29,642 bases of DNA from DASRJX01 sp035649235 (GCA_035649235.1 DASRJX010000173.1:1-29642); one strand, 5' to 3'; counted from the first letter of the stretch, positions 1 through 9,275 are shown. The notes: a model not told the origin generated them from the letters alone. Numbers and translations are program-made.

Positions 1-153
1 GGGGTGATCGCCAAAGAGGACCTCAACCTGTTCCGCTTCGCCGAGTCGGCCGCCGAGGCGTGGACCAAGATCCGCAACTACTACCGCAAGAAGGGCGGCG
101 GGTTTGGCTCGCTGGACAGGCCCTCGCTGCTCGGCGGGAAATCCGAGGGATGA
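1..153 (+). CDS. C-terminal fragment of a probable LOG-family (TIGR00730) Rossmann-fold protein
   Basis: The first 50 codons form an open frame that enters from the left edge and ends at TGA (151-153). The peptide has a 'KEDLNLF' stretch followed by 'AEAW..IRNYY', which resembles the C-terminal helix of LOG / 'lysine decarboxylase-like' cytokinin-riboside monophosphate phosphoribohydrolases. The catalytic PGGxGT region would lie outside the window, so the function is not shown here. The stop overlaps the start of the next gene as ATGA (150-153), which implies translational coupling. The assignment rests on a short tail only. Confidence 0.5.
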   Translation, partial: GVIAKEDLNLFRFAESAAEAWTKIRNYYRKKGGGFGSLDRPSLLGGKSEG

Positions 154-1979
154 AGCGCGCGTCCGTGCCGGCCGCTGGCGCCGTGGCGTCCGGCGCCCCG
201 TTCCTGGCCGCCTCCCTCCTGGGCGCTCTGCTCCTGGGAGCGCCGGCCCGGCGGGCGACGGCTGCCACGACTCCGCCGGACTGGCGCACCCGGGCCGAGG
301 CCACCGCGTTCTCCGAGACGCCGCGCGAGGAGGAGACGCTCGCCTACCTGCACCGCCTGGAGAAGGCCTCCCCCTGGATCCGCGTGACCTCGTTCGGCAC
401 GAGTGGCGAGGGACGGGACCTGACGCTCGTCGTCGCCTCGAAGGATCGTGCCTTCGACCCGGCCTCGGCCGCGCGGACCGGCAAGGCGATCGTCCTCCTC
501 CAGGCCGGCATCCACGCCGGCGAAATCGATGGCAAGGACGCCGGCCTGATGCTCCTGCGCGACATGGCGGTGACGCGCGAGCGGGCGGCGCTCCTGGACC
601 GCGCCATTCTGCTCTTCATGCCGATCTACAACGTCGACGGGCACGAGCGCTTCGGTCCCTCCAACCGGATCAACCAGAACGGCCCGAAGGAAATGGGCTG
701 GCGCACCACGGCGCGCAACCTGAACCTCAACCGCGACTACATGAAAGCCGACGCCGTGGAGACACGGGCCTGGCTCCGGACGTTCACCTCCTGGCGGCCG
801 GACCTGATGATCGACGCCCACGTGACCGACGGGGCCGACTACCGCTACGACCTCACCTACGTCATCGAGTCCGGCCCCAGCGTTCCGCGGCCGATCGCCG
901 CCTGGGTCGACGCGTCGGTCCTGGGACGGGCGATGCCCGCGTTCGACGCCAAGGGCCACCTGTCCTCGCCGTACGTCTTCCTGAAGGACGACGGCGATCC
1001 GGCCAAGGGCCTCACCGGTGGCGTGGCGACGCCGCGCTTCTCCACGGGATACGCGAACCTCCAGAACCGCCCCGGGTTTCTCATCGAGACCCACATGCTC
1101 AAGGATTACCGGACGCGGGTCGTCGCCACGTACGACATGGTCGTCGCCCTCCTGGAGGAGATCCACCGCGACCCGGAAGCGTTGCGATCGGCTGTCCGCC
1201 AGGCCGACGCCGAGGCGGCGCGCCCGGGGCCGCTGCCGCTCCAGTTCGAGGCTACCGACAAGGCGCGCCGGATCGACTTCAAGGGTGTCGAGTACCGTCG
1301 CGAGCCGAGCGCCGTCTCCGGCGGGATGATGGTCGCCTACGGCTCGGCACCGCTCGATCTCGGCCTCGACCGGTTCGACGACTACAAGGTGACCCTGGCC
1401 GTGGAGAAGCCGCTCGCCTACCTCGTGCCGCCGCAGTGGACCGAGGCGATCGAGGTGCTGCGCCTGCACGGTGTTGTGACGCGCCGCCTGGCGAAGCCGC
1501 TGACGGCGACCTGCGACGGCTACCGCCTGTCGGAGCCGAAGTGGCAGGAGCAGCCGTTCGAGGGGCGCCACCCGCTGACCTTCAAGACCGAGCGGCTGCG
1601 CGGCCTGTCCCGCGCCTTCCCCGCGGGATCGGTCGTGGTCCCGCTCGATCAGCGGGCCTCGGCGGTCGCCGTCCACTTGCTCGAGCCGCAGGGCCCCGAT
1701 TCGTTCGCCGCCTGGGGCTTCTTCGACGCGATCTTCGAGCAGAAAGAGTTCGCCGAGGCCTACGTCATGGAGCGGGTGGCCCGCGAGATGATGGACAGGG
1801 ATCCGACCCTGCGCGCGGAGTTCGAGAAGGCGCTCGCCGATCCCGCCTTCGCGGCCGACCCGAAGCGGCGCCTCGACTTTTTCTTCAGGCGCTCTCCCTG
1901 GTGGGACGACCGGATCGGGCTCTACCCGGTGGGGCTGGTCACCTCGCCCGACGTCCTGCGGAGCCTGAACTCCGACTGA
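150..1979 (+). CDS. Exported M14-family zinc carboxypeptidase
   Basis: A 609-residue protein with a hydrophobic signal peptide at residues about 15-40, so it probably acts outside the cytoplasm. The M14 zinc site is visible: H122-A-G-E125 (HxxE) in a 'GIHAGEIDGKD' context, the third ligand H224 in 'IDAHV', and the likely catalytic Glu E313 in 'LIETH'. The family removes C-terminal residues from peptides or trims cell-wall peptides; the substrate cannot be told from sequence. About 270 residues after the catalytic domain match no domain I recognise. The ATG at 150 was chosen over the upstream in-frame start at 60 because it overlaps the preceding stop (ATGA) and gives a proper signal peptide. 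The next gene starts 19 nt downstream. Confidence 0.88.
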   Translation: MKRASVPAAGAVASGAPFLAASLLGALLLGAPARRATAATTPPDWRTRAEATAFSETPREEETLAYLHRLEKASPWIRVTSFGTSGEGRDLTLVVASKDRAFDPASAARTGKAIVLLQAGIHAGEIDGKDAGLMLLRDMAVTRERAALLDRAILLFMPIYNVDGHERFGPSNRINQNGPKEMGWRTTARNLNLNRDYMKADAVETRAWLRTFTSWRPDLMIDAHVTDGADYRYDLTYVIESGPSVPRPIAAWVDASVLGRAMPAFDAKGHLSSPYVFLKDDGDPAKGLTGGVATPRFSTGYANLQNRPGFLIETHMLKDYRTRVVATYDMVVALLEEIHRDPEALRSAVRQADAEAARPGPLPLQFEATDKARRIDFKGVEYRREPSAVSGGMMVAYGSAPLDLGLDRFDDYKVTLAVEKPLAYLVPPQWTEAIEVLRLHGVVTRRLAKPLTATCDGYRLSEPKWQEQPFEGRHPLTFKTERLRGLSRAFPAGSVVVPLDQRASAVAVHLLEPQGPDSFAAWGFFDAIFEQKEFAEAYVMERVAREMMDRDPTLRAEFEKALADPAFAADPKRRLDFFFRRSPWWDDRIGLYPVGLVTSPDVLRSLNSD

Positions 1980-1998
1980 AACTTTTGAGGAGCGTGCC

Positions 1999-2778
1999 AT
2001 GGAACTGCCCATCTACCAGGTCGACGCCTTCACCGGCCGGCTGTTCGGCGGCAACCCCGCGGCGGTGGTGCTCCTGAAGGAGTGGCTGCCGGACGAGACG
2101 ATGCAGGCGATCGCAGGCGAGAACAACCTCGCCGAGACGGCGTTCGTCCTGACAGGAGGAAGCGACTTCGGCCTGCGGTGGTTCTCGCCGTCCATCGAGG
2201 TCGATCTCTGCGGGCACGCGACGCTCGCGAGCGCGCACGTCCTGTACCACCACGGCCTGGCGCGCACCTCACCGATCGTCTTCCGATACAAGGCCGGCAC
2301 ACTCTCCGTGGCGCGCGACGGGGACCTCCTGGCGATGGATTTCCCGGCCCGCCCACCCGAGCCCGCGGCGGCCGACCCCGCCCTGGCGGTGGCGCTGGGC
2401 TCGAAGCCCAGGGAGGTCCAGCGGAGCCGGGACCTCGTGGCGGTGTTCGACACCCAGGAGGCGGTCGAGGCCCTGCAGCCCGACTTCGCGGCGCTCAAGC
2501 GGCTCGACACCTTCGCGGTCGCCGTCACTGCCCCAGGCCGGGAGTGCGACTTCGTGTCGCGCTTCTTCGCGCCCCGCGCCGGCGTGCCGGAGGATCCGGC
2601 GACCGGCTCCTCGCACTGCACCCTCGTTCCCTACTGGAGCCGGCGGCTCGGCAAGAAGCGTCTGCATGCCGTCCAAGTCTCCCGCCGGCGCGGCGAATTC
2701 TTCTGCGAGGACAAGGGCGAGCGCGTCACCATCGCGGGGCGCGCCGTCGAGTACCTGCGGGGTCAGATCACGGTCTGA
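1999..2778 (+). CDS. PhzF-family isomerase/epimerase
   Basis: A 259-residue cytoplasmic protein of standard PhzF length. It carries the family hallmarks: the N-terminal 'VDAFT...GGNPAAVV' strand-loop, 'NNLAET' with the probable catalytic acid E46, 'CGHATLA' in the middle, and 'EDPATGSSHC' at about 198-207. PhzF proteins have two diaminopimelate-epimerase-like halves and catalyse proton-shift isomerisations. Only phenazine producers use it for phenazine synthesis, and no phz genes are present here, so the substrate is unknown. A GGAG site lies 7 nt before the ATG. It sits between the M14 peptidase and a secreted coiled-coil gene, in a likely operon. Confidence 0.88.
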   Translation: MELPIYQVDAFTGRLFGGNPAAVVLLKEWLPDETMQAIAGENNLAETAFVLTGGSDFGLRWFSPSIEVDLCGHATLASAHVLYHHGLARTSPIVFRYKAGTLSVARDGDLLAMDFPARPPEPAAADPALAVALGSKPREVQRSRDLVAVFDTQEAVEALQPDFAALKRLDTFAVAVTAPGRECDFVSRFFAPRAGVPEDPATGSSHCTLVPYWSRRLGKKRLHAVQVSRRRGEFFCEDKGERVTIAGRAVEYLRGQITV

Positions 2779-2795
2779 AGGGATAAGGAAACACG

Positions 2796-3494
2796 ATGAG
2801 GCCGACACAAGCGGGTCCGCGCGGGTGGAGGATGGCAGGGGTGATGGCGGCGGCCGTGGCGCTGATGGCGGGGCTTGCGGCCGGACCGGCCCGGGCCGAG
2901 GTGGCTTCGGCGGCGGCGCTCGACTCCTCCAGGAAGGCGGCCGACCTGCAGAAGAAGGCTGACGAGGCGAAGAAATCGATCGAGAATACCAGGACCGAGC
3001 TGAACGAGGCGCTCGGCCTCTACAACCTCATCGTCCAGGGACAGGAGAAAGACCCCCGGAGCGCCCACAAGAAGCTGGCGAAGATCCTGGACGGCATCCA
3101 GAAGGAGCGCTCCTCGCGGGCGGCCCTCTGGGACCAGATGCAGGCGAAATCGGCCGACTTCTTCAAGGGGTGGGAGGCGGAGATCGGGACCTACACCAGC
3201 GACAGCATCCGCCAGGTCAGCCAGCAGCGTCTCGACGCCGCCAAGGCGCGCTACGAGAAGATGTCGGAGGCCCTCACGGGGGCGCGGGAACTGTACTCCC
3301 AATTCCTCACCAGCTTCCAGGACCAGGTGACGCTCATGGGGCGCGATCTGGGCCCGGAGACGATCGCGGCGCTGCAGGCACCGGCGCAGGAGCTGAACGC
3401 CCAGGCCGAGGCCCTCAAGGCGAGGGCGGCGAAGATGATAACCGTCGCCCAGGAGAACCGGGTCGCCCTGACCGGTCAGGGGGCCAAGAAGTAA
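2796..3494 (+). CDS. Secreted coiled-coil protein of unknown function
   Basis: A 232-residue protein with an N-terminal signal peptide ending near 'GPARA-EV' (about residue 34). The mature part is almost entirely charged helix rich in Lys, Glu, Ala and Gln, with heptad-like spacing (for example 'LQKKADEAKKSIENTRTEL'), so it is probably an extended periplasmic coiled coil. I recognise no catalytic motif. A purine-rich GGATAAGGA precedes the ATG, and the 17-nt gap from the PhzF gene suggests co-transcription. It might be a structural or adaptor protein of the envelope, but no function can be assigned. Confidence 0.8.
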   Translation: MRPTQAGPRGWRMAGVMAAAVALMAGLAAGPARAEVASAAALDSSRKAADLQKKADEAKKSIENTRTELNEALGLYNLIVQGQEKDPRSAHKKLAKILDGIQKERSSRAALWDQMQAKSADFFKGWEAEIGTYTSDSIRQVSQQRLDAAKARYEKMSEALTGARELYSQFLTSFQDQVTLMGRDLGPETIAALQAPAQELNAQAEALKARAAKMITVAQENRVALTGQGAKK

Positions 3495-3532
3495 CCCGGG
3501 CGCGCCGGCCGGCGGTCGAAGACGGCGTTCGC

Positions 3533-3562
3533 TTGTGCCGGACCGGCCGAGTGTGCTGAAAT
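3533..3562 (+). promoter_or_regulatory. Weak sigma70-like promoter candidate upstream of the DUF748 gene
   Basis: TTGTGC (3533-3538) and TGAAAT (3557-3562) are separated by 18 bp, and a TG lies just upstream of the second box (extended -10 style). It would give a leader of about 18 nt before the ATG at 3588. The hexamers are imperfect, so this is a tentative call. Confidence 0.3.
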
Positions 3563-3587
3563 CCAGGTCTCTTAACGGCCCCGGCAG

Positions 3588-6500
3588 ATGAGCGACACTC
3601 CGCCCGCGCGCCAACGGCTCCTCTCCGCCTTGGGACCCTGGACACGCAGGGCGCTCATCGGCGCGTGCCTGCTACTGCTTTACGCCCTCGCCGGGTTCCT
3701 GCTTCTGCCGGCGATCGCCCGCCCGCGGATCGAGACGATCGCGGGCGGCTGGCTGGGGCGGCGCGTGACGCTGGCCCGCCTGCGCGTGAACCCGTTCGCC
3801 TTCTCGACCTCGATCGAAGGCCTGGCGATCACGGACCCCGACGGCGCGCCGCTCGTGCGCTGGGATCGACTGGGAGTCAACTTCGATCCCGTGCTGTCGA
3901 TCCTGAAGCGCGAATGGGTGTTCAAGGACGTGCGCCTGATCGGGGCCGCGGCCCGGCTCGCCATGGGACAGGACGGGACCCTCAACATCGACGACATCGT
4001 CCGCAAGCTCGGCGCACAGCCGGAAGGCGCGGGGCCGGCCGGCTCCCCGCCGGTCGTCCGCATCCGGCGCCTGCGCATCGAGGACGCCAGCGTGTCGTTC
4101 GTCGATCGATCCACGGGCAGCGCCTTCACCAGCACCTTCGGGCCGCTGCGCCTCGACCTCAGCGACTTCACCACGCGGAGCGACGAGAACAGCACCTACG
4201 CCTTCCGCGGCAGCACGGAGTCGGGGGAGACGTTCTCCTGGCGCGGGCTGATCGCCCTCGGCCCCCTGCGCTCCGAAGGGGAGTTCGCGCTGGAAAGGAT
4301 CGCGCTCACCAAGTACCAGCCCTACTACCGGGGCACGGTGCCCTTCGACATCCGCGGCGGCACAGTCGATCTCTCGTCCCGCTACCGCTTCGCATGGGGC
4401 CCCAAGGAGCACATCCTGCGGCTCGTCGGCGCCTCCGCCGTCCTCCACGACATCCGCCTGTCGGAGCATCAGAAGGAGGAGATCGCCGCGGAGTCCCCCA
4501 TCATGGAGATCGAAGGAGCGGACCTGGATCTCCTCACGACTTCCCTCTCCGTGCGCCGGATCGCGACCCGCGGCGGCCGCATCCTGCTGCGGCAGACGGC
4601 GGATGGTCGGGTCAATCTGCTGGAGATGCTGCTGCCCTTCTATGTCAAGTCCCCCGCCGGGGAAGCCGGTGCTCCGGTCCCGGCCGCGCCCCAGGCAGCC
4701 CCCGCGTCGGCGGCTCCGACCGTCACCATCGCGGAGATCGGTTTCGGCGACTACACCGTGGACGCCGAAGATCTGGCACCGCCACGACCGGTCCGCGTCC
4801 ACCTGGACCAGGTCAACCTGAAGATCTACGGCGCCGACAACGTCCTCGGAACGACCGCCAAAGGGATCCTCGACCTGCGCTGGAACCAGGCGGGCACGAT
4901 CCACGTCGATGGCGACGTGTCGCTCGTCGGCCTGAACGGGGACTTTGCGGTCAAGCTCGAAGGTCTGGACGTCGTGCCGGTCGATCCCTACGTCGAGCCG
5001 GCGCTCGACCTACGGGTCCGATCCGGCACGTTCTTCGCTTCCGGGAGGACGAAGGCCAACCTGATCGATCCCAAAAAGCTGCAATTCTCGTTCACCGGCG
5101 ACGTCCGCCTGGACAACTTCGCGGCCGTGGACGGACCGCGCGGCAAGGAGGTCCTGCGCTGGAGGAGTGTCGCCATGGCGGGGATCGACTACTCGCTGCA
5201 GGAGAATCGCATGCGGCTGGCCGATCTGACGCTGGTCTCACCGTCGCTGACGCTGATCCAGGCCCCGAATGGAGCGATCAACGTCTATTCGGTGCTCCGC
5301 TGGCCCCAGGAGCCGGCGGCTTCCGGCGAGGCGGCGAGCGATGCCGCGGGAGGTTCCGACGCTGCCGCCGGCGCGCCGGCGACCGAGGAGGCCGCCCCAT
5401 CTCCCGCGTCGGCGCCGCCGCCCGCTCCCGAACACGCCACGCCACAGGCTCAGGCGACGCCGGCCGAGACCGGCGACACGCGGATCGCGCGGGCGCGTAT
5501 CCGCGGCGGTCAGATTCGCGTCGTGGACGAGGGCATGGATCCGCCGGTGAGCATGGCGCTGACGCACATCGAGGGGAGCCTGGCCGGGCTCTCCTCGCGA
5601 CCCGGGGCCCGCGCCGAGGTGCACCTGGCGGCGCGCCTCAACGACACGGCCCCTGTCACACTCGAAGGCCAGATCGATCCGCTGGGCGCCGACGTGTTCA
5701 CCGACCTGGCGCTCGTGTCGCAGGGGATCGACCTGAAGCCGATCGGGCCGTATTCAGCCCGCTACCTGGGCTACGAATTCCAGCGCGGCCGGCTCGATCT
5801 CGACATGCGCTACCGGCTGGAGGAGCGGACCCTCAAGGGCACCAACGTCTTCAAAGCCGATCCCTTCCTGCTCGGCGAGAAGACCCAGAGCCCGGACGCC
5901 ACCCACTTGCCGGTCCGCCTCGGCCTCGCGCTGCTCCGGGATCGGCACGGCGTGATCGAGCTCGACGTGCCGGTCGAGGGGAGCCTGGACGACCCGAAGT
6001 TCCGGCTCGGGCGCCTCATCATGCGGGCCATCCTCAACGTGTTCACGAAGCTGGTCGCGTCCCCGTTCACCCTTCTGGCGCGTGCCTTCGCCGGCAAGGA
6101 GAACCTCGACCTGAGCGTCGTCGACTTCGCCCCCGGCGGCGCCGACCTCTCGGACGAGAGCCTCGCCAACCTCGAGGCGCTCGCGAAGGGACTCGTCGAG
6201 CGGCCGGGGCTGGCGCTCCTCATCGCGGGCGGCGCCGACGGGACCGCCGATCCCGACGCCCTGCGGCAGGCCCGGCTCGAGGCGCTCATCCGGGAGGAGA
6301 AGTGGCGCACTCTGGGACGGCGGGAGCGCGAGGCCACGCCGGAGGAGAAGGTGGCGCTCGATCCCGACGAGTACAACAAGTTCCTGAAGCGCGCCTTCAA
6401 GACCTTCCTTTCGACCCATCCGCGGGGGAAGGATGAAGCGGCCCTGGAGACGCCGGCCCAGTTGGAAGCCTGGATGCTGGAACGGATCGAGATCGTCCCG

Positions 6501-6641
6501 GGCGATCTGGCGGCCCTGGCCGCGGCGCGCGCCGCTTCGGTCCGCGATCGCCTCGCCGCCTCAGGGATCGCCGGCGAGCGCCTGGCCTTGCGCCAGGACG
6601 CGGTCGGCGACGCCGCCCGCGTGACCCTCGAATTGCAGTGA
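3588..6641 (+). CDS. DUF748 / AsmA-like envelope protein
   Basis: A 1017-residue protein with one N-terminal membrane segment (about residues 24-46), followed by the AsmA-like opening ('IETIAGGWLGRRVTLARLRVN' type) and repeated beta-rich units with 'DxxLRxxxG' patterns typical of DUF748 and the wider AsmA/TamB repeating-beta-groove group. Residues about 570-635 are an Ala/Pro/Glu-rich linker that splits the repeats. The last 200 residues contain an OmpA-like 'DFAPGGADLSDE...L' segment often found at the end of DUF748 proteins. Family members sit in the inner membrane with a long periplasmic part, and relatives are implicated in lipid transport. The ATG at 3588 lacks a good Shine-Dalgarno sequence. 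It converges with the Msr gene, with only 23 nt between stops. Confidence 0.85.
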   Translation: MSDTPPARQRLLSALGPWTRRALIGACLLLLYALAGFLLLPAIARPRIETIAGGWLGRRVTLARLRVNPFAFSTSIEGLAITDPDGAPLVRWDRLGVNFDPVLSILKREWVFKDVRLIGAAARLAMGQDGTLNIDDIVRKLGAQPEGAGPAGSPPVVRIRRLRIEDASVSFVDRSTGSAFTSTFGPLRLDLSDFTTRSDENSTYAFRGSTESGETFSWRGLIALGPLRSEGEFALERIALTKYQPYYRGTVPFDIRGGTVDLSSRYRFAWGPKEHILRLVGASAVLHDIRLSEHQKEEIAAESPIMEIEGADLDLLTTSLSVRRIATRGGRILLRQTADGRVNLLEMLLPFYVKSPAGEAGAPVPAAPQAAPASAAPTVTIAEIGFGDYTVDAEDLAPPRPVRVHLDQVNLKIYGADNVLGTTAKGILDLRWNQAGTIHVDGDVSLVGLNGDFAVKLEGLDVVPVDPYVEPALDLRVRSGTFFASGRTKANLIDPKKLQFSFTGDVRLDNFAAVDGPRGKEVLRWRSVAMAGIDYSLQENRMRLADLTLVSPSLTLIQAPNGAINVYSVLRWPQEPAASGEAASDAAGGSDAAAGAPATEEAAPSPASAPPPAPEHATPQAQATPAETGDTRIARARIRGGQIRVVDEGMDPPVSMALTHIEGSLAGLSSRPGARAEVHLAARLNDTAPVTLEGQIDPLGADVFTDLALVSQGIDLKPIGPYSARYLGYEFQRGRLDLDMRYRLEERTLKGTNVFKADPFLLGEKTQSPDATHLPVRLGLALLRDRHGVIELDVPVEGSLDDPKFRLGRLIMRAILNVFTKLVASPFTLLARAFAGKENLDLSVVDFAPGGADLSDESLANLEALAKGLVERPGLALLIAGGADGTADPDALRQARLEALIREEKWRTLGRREREATPEEKVALDPDEYNKFLKRAFKTFLSTHPRGKDEAALETPAQLEAWMLERIEIVPGDLAALAAARAASVRDRLAASGIAGERLALRQDAVGDAARVTLELQ

Positions 6642-6664
6642 CCTAGCCCGGATGTCTCACCGAG

Positions 6665-7810
6665 CTAGTCGCGCAGGAAGTGGCAGGTGTAGCCGCCGGG
6701 GTGCTTCTCCAGGTAGTCCTGGTGGTACTCCTCCGCGGGCCAGAACTCGGTGGCCGGGACGATCTGCGTGACGATCGGACGCTTCCACTTGCCCGACGCC
6801 TCGACCCGGGCCTTCACCCCCTCGGCGGTCTTCCGCTGCTCCTCGTTCTCGTAGAAGATGGCCGACCGGTACTGTGTCCCGATGTCGTTCCCCTGCTGGT
6901 TCGCCGTCGTCGGATCGTGCATGCGGAAGAAGTAGCCGAGCAGTCCTTCGTACGACAGGACCGAGGGATCGAAGACCACGCGGATCGACTCGGCGTGGCC
7001 GGTCCGCCCGGTCTTCACCTGCTCGTAGGTCGCGTCGGGGGTGGTCCCGCCGGTGTAGCCGACCACCGTTTCGAGGACGCCCGGGATCTCGCGGATGATC
7101 TCCTCCATCCCCCAGAAGCAGCCGCCCGCCAGCAACGCCGTCTCACGCAGCGGCTGGGCCCTCTTCGCCGCCGCGGGCGCACCGCCGCCTGGCAGCACGC
7201 CCTCCTTCTGGAACATCGGGATGAAGGCCTCGTAGCCCTCGACTGCCAGCTTTTCGACCGGCACGAAGCGGAGCGCCGCGGAGTTCATGCAGTACCGCTG
7301 CCCCGTCGGCGGGGGGCCGTCGGGGAAGACGTGACCCAGGTGCGAGTCGGCGTGCTTCGAGCGCACCTCGGTGCGGACCGAGAAGAAGCTGCTGTCGAGA
7401 CGCGTCGTCAGGTTCTCCGGCGCGAGCGGGCGCGTGAAGCTTGGCCATCCCGTGCCCGAGTCGAACTTGTCGAGGGAGGAGAACAGCGGCTCCCCCGAAA
7501 CGACGTCCACGTAGATGCCGTGGGCTTTGTTGTTCCATAACTCGTTGGCGAAGGCCGGCTCGGTGCCTTCGTGCTGCGTGACTTTGTACTGGATCGGCGT
7601 CAGCCGCTTTTTCAGATCCTCGTCCTTCGGCTTCACGTACGTCGCCATCGCTCCTCCGTTCCACTTCGGCGCGACCTCGGGCGCCGGGCCCGCCTCGCCC
7701 CGCGCGCCGCTCCCGCACGCCATGCCCGCGGCAAAGACCACCGGCAGGACGGCGACCAGAAGCGCGAGACGCGCCGGCGCCCGTTCGAGACCTGGTCGTG
7801 CACGCTTCAT
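6665..7810 (-). CDS. msrAB: Exported MsrB-MsrA fusion, peptide methionine sulfoxide reductase
   Basis: A 381-residue bifunctional protein that reduces both diastereomers of protein methionine sulfoxide. MsrB comes first (about residues 50-190, 'SGTGWPSF', 'HADSHLGHVF.D', catalytic C174 in 'RYCMNSAALRF') and MsrA second (about 205-380, catalytic C231 in 'GGCFWG'). The MsrB half lacks the two CxxC zinc pairs ('VDVVSGEPLF' replaces the first). The N-terminus has a basic stretch and a hydrophobic segment ending in 'AAGMAC', so it is exported and possibly a lipoprotein with a poor lipobox (C32). I chose ATG 7810 because it places the signal peptide at the N-terminus; an in-frame start at 7858 would add 16 residues and run into the divergent promoter. 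The B-A domain order is less common than A-B. Confidence 0.93.
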   Translation of the reverse strand: MKRARPGLERAPARLALLVAVLPVVFAAGMACGSGARGEAGPAPEVAPKWNGGAMATYVKPKDEDLKKRLTPIQYKVTQHEGTEPAFANELWNNKAHGIYVDVVSGEPLFSSLDKFDSGTGWPSFTRPLAPENLTTRLDSSFFSVRTEVRSKHADSHLGHVFPDGPPPTGQRYCMNSAALRFVPVEKLAVEGYEAFIPMFQKEGVLPGGGAPAAAKRAQPLRETALLAGGCFWGMEEIIREIPGVLETVVGYTGGTTPDATYEQVKTGRTGHAESIRVVFDPSVLSYEGLLGYFFRMHDPTTANQQGNDIGTQYRSAIFYENEEQRKTAEGVKARVEASGKWKRPIVTQIVPATEFWPAEEYHQDYLEKHPGGYTCHFLRD

Positions 7811-7857
7811 TGTCAGGAACCCACTCCATTCTAACCGCGGATAGCCGATCTCCGGCA

Positions 7858-7863
7858 TAGACT
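7858..7863 (+). promoter_or_regulatory. -10 element placing the APC permease start at the 5' end of its mRNA
   Basis: TAGACT lies 8 nt before the GTG at 7872, a distance at which transcription would start at or within 1-2 nt of the start codon. No convincing -35 box or Shine-Dalgarno sequence is present. It is one of several similar arrangements in this window. Confidence 0.4.
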
Positions 7864-7871
7864 AGCCAGCC

Positions 7872-9275
7872 GTGTCGACCCGCGACGGGGCCCCCGAGCT
7901 CCCCAAGGTGCTGCGCCTCCGGCACGTGACCCTCTTCCTCGTCACCGCCGGAGTGAACCTGCAGTGGATCGCCACGGCGGCGGCGGCCGGACCGGGGTCT
8001 CTCGCGGTCTGGCTGCTGGGGTGCGCCACCATGTCCCTGCCCCTCGCCTGCGTGATCATCGACCTGGCCTCGCGCTTCCCGCAGGAGGGCGGGCTCTACC
8101 TCTGGAGCAAGCGGGCGTTCGGCGACCGCGTGGCCTTCCTGGCTGGCTGGACGTACTGGATGAGCAACCTCCCCTACCTTCCGGGCGTCCTCTACTTCGC
8201 GGCCGGGAACGCCCTCTACGTCGGAGGGGAGCGCTGGCGCCATCTCTCCTCCTCTCCGGCGTACTTCATCCTCTTCTCCCTCGCCGGCCTGGCCCTGGCG
8301 ACGCACATGAACCTGGTGGGAATGCGCGTGGGACGCTGGCTGTCCGACCTGGGGGCGCACGCGCGCTGGGTCTCCGCCGGTATCCTGATAGGCGCTGGCT
8401 TCCTGGCCTGGGCGGCGCACGGGTCGGCGACGGAGCTGTCGGCCACGTCGCTCGTCCCCGACCTGCGCCTCAGGAACCTCGTCTTCTGGTCGACCATCGC
8501 CTTCGCGCTGACAGGCCTCGAGGCGGCCTCCTTCATGGGAGACGAGATCGACGACTCGCGGCGCACCATCCCGCGGGCGATCCTCCTCGCCGTCCCGGTC
8601 ATCGTGGTCATCTATATCCTGGGGACTCTGGCGCTGCTCGTGGCGCTGCCCGTGGGCGAGGTGAGCGGCCTGCAGGGGATCGTCGAGGCGGCGGCGGTCA
8701 TGGAGAAACGTCTGGCCCTGGGCGGCCTGACGGCGGTCCTAGCCGTCTGCCTCGTCGTCCACAGCCTCGGGAGCGTCGGCGTGTGGCTGGGCGCCGTAGC
8801 GCGCCTGCCCTTCGTCGCCGGTATCGACCACTACCTCCCGAAGGCCTTCGGCCGCCTGCACCGCACCTGGGGCACGCCGCACATCGCCCTCCTGACGCAA
8901 TCGGCCGTCACCGTCCTGTTCATCGTCCTGGGCCAGGCCGGCACCACGGTGAAGGGGGCCTACGAGGTGCTGGTCAGCATGATGGTCGTCATCTATTTGA
9001 TCCCCTTCCTGTTCCTGTTCGCCGCCGGCATGAAGCTGCAGTTCCAGGGGGAGCCGGGCCTCATCCGCTTTCCGGGCTCCCGGCGGGTCCTCGTCCTCGT
9101 GGGCGCCATCGGCTTCCTGACGACGGCGGTGTCGATCGTCCTGGCTCTCTTCCCCGCCCCCGAGGAGCCGAACAAAATGCTGGCGGTCTTCAAGGTCGTC
9201 GGGATGACGGTGCTGATGGTGGGGAGCGGGGTCGTCGTCTTCCGGGCGCGAACGCGCGGCCGGCGCCCGTTGTGA
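7872..9275 (+). CDS. APC-superfamily amino acid permease
   Basis: A 467-residue integral membrane protein with about 12 hydrophobic segments and the APC layout: TM1 beginning 'HVTLFLVTAG', then 'FPQEGGLYLWSKRAFG' in the TM2-TM3 region, and 'TGLEAASFMGDEIDDSRRTIPRAI', which is the conserved TM6-loop region. It likely imports an amino acid or related amine by proton or sodium symport, or exchanges it; the substrate is not evident. The start is GTG at 7872, divergent from the msr gene by 61 bp. It converges with an MttB-like gene, which raises the unproven idea of a methylamine or betaine substrate. No Shine-Dalgarno sequence is visible. Confidence 0.9.
   Translation: MSTRDGAPELPKVLRLRHVTLFLVTAGVNLQWIATAAAAGPGSLAVWLLGCATMSLPLACVIIDLASRFPQEGGLYLWSKRAFGDRVAFLAGWTYWMSNLPYLPGVLYFAAGNALYVGGERWRHLSSSPAYFILFSLAGLALATHMNLVGMRVGRWLSDLGAHARWVSAGILIGAGFLAWAAHGSATELSATSLVPDLRLRNLVFWSTIAFALTGLEAASFMGDEIDDSRRTIPRAILLAVPVIVVIYILGTLALLVALPVGEVSGLQGIVEAAAVMEKRLALGGLTAVLAVCLVVHSLGSVGVWLGAVARLPFVAGIDHYLPKAFGRLHRTWGTPHIALLTQSAVTVLFIVLGQAGTTVKGAYEVLVSMMVVIYLIPFLFLFAAGMKLQFQGEPGLIRFPGSRRVLVLVGAIGFLTTAVSIVLALFPAPEEPNKMLAVFKVVGMTVLMVGSGVVVFRARTRGRRPL

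Noticed and set aside
81..2012. Long minus-strand frame opposite the M14 peptidase
   Set aside because: Antisense shadow; the + strand frame has the zinc motifs and signal peptide.
1999..2778. Phenazine biosynthesis locus
   Set aside because: Only a PhzF-family protein is present; no phzA/B/D/E/G neighbours, and the family is widespread in non-producers.
6643..6668. CTAGC...GCTAG inverted repeat between convergent DUF748 and msr genes, as terminator or REP element
   Set aside because: Stem of only 5 bp, 16-nt loop, no T-tract, and no second copy seen in the window.
7811..7871. msr start at 7858
   Set aside because: It would add a non-homologous 16-residue leader before the signal peptide and overlap the divergent permease promoter.
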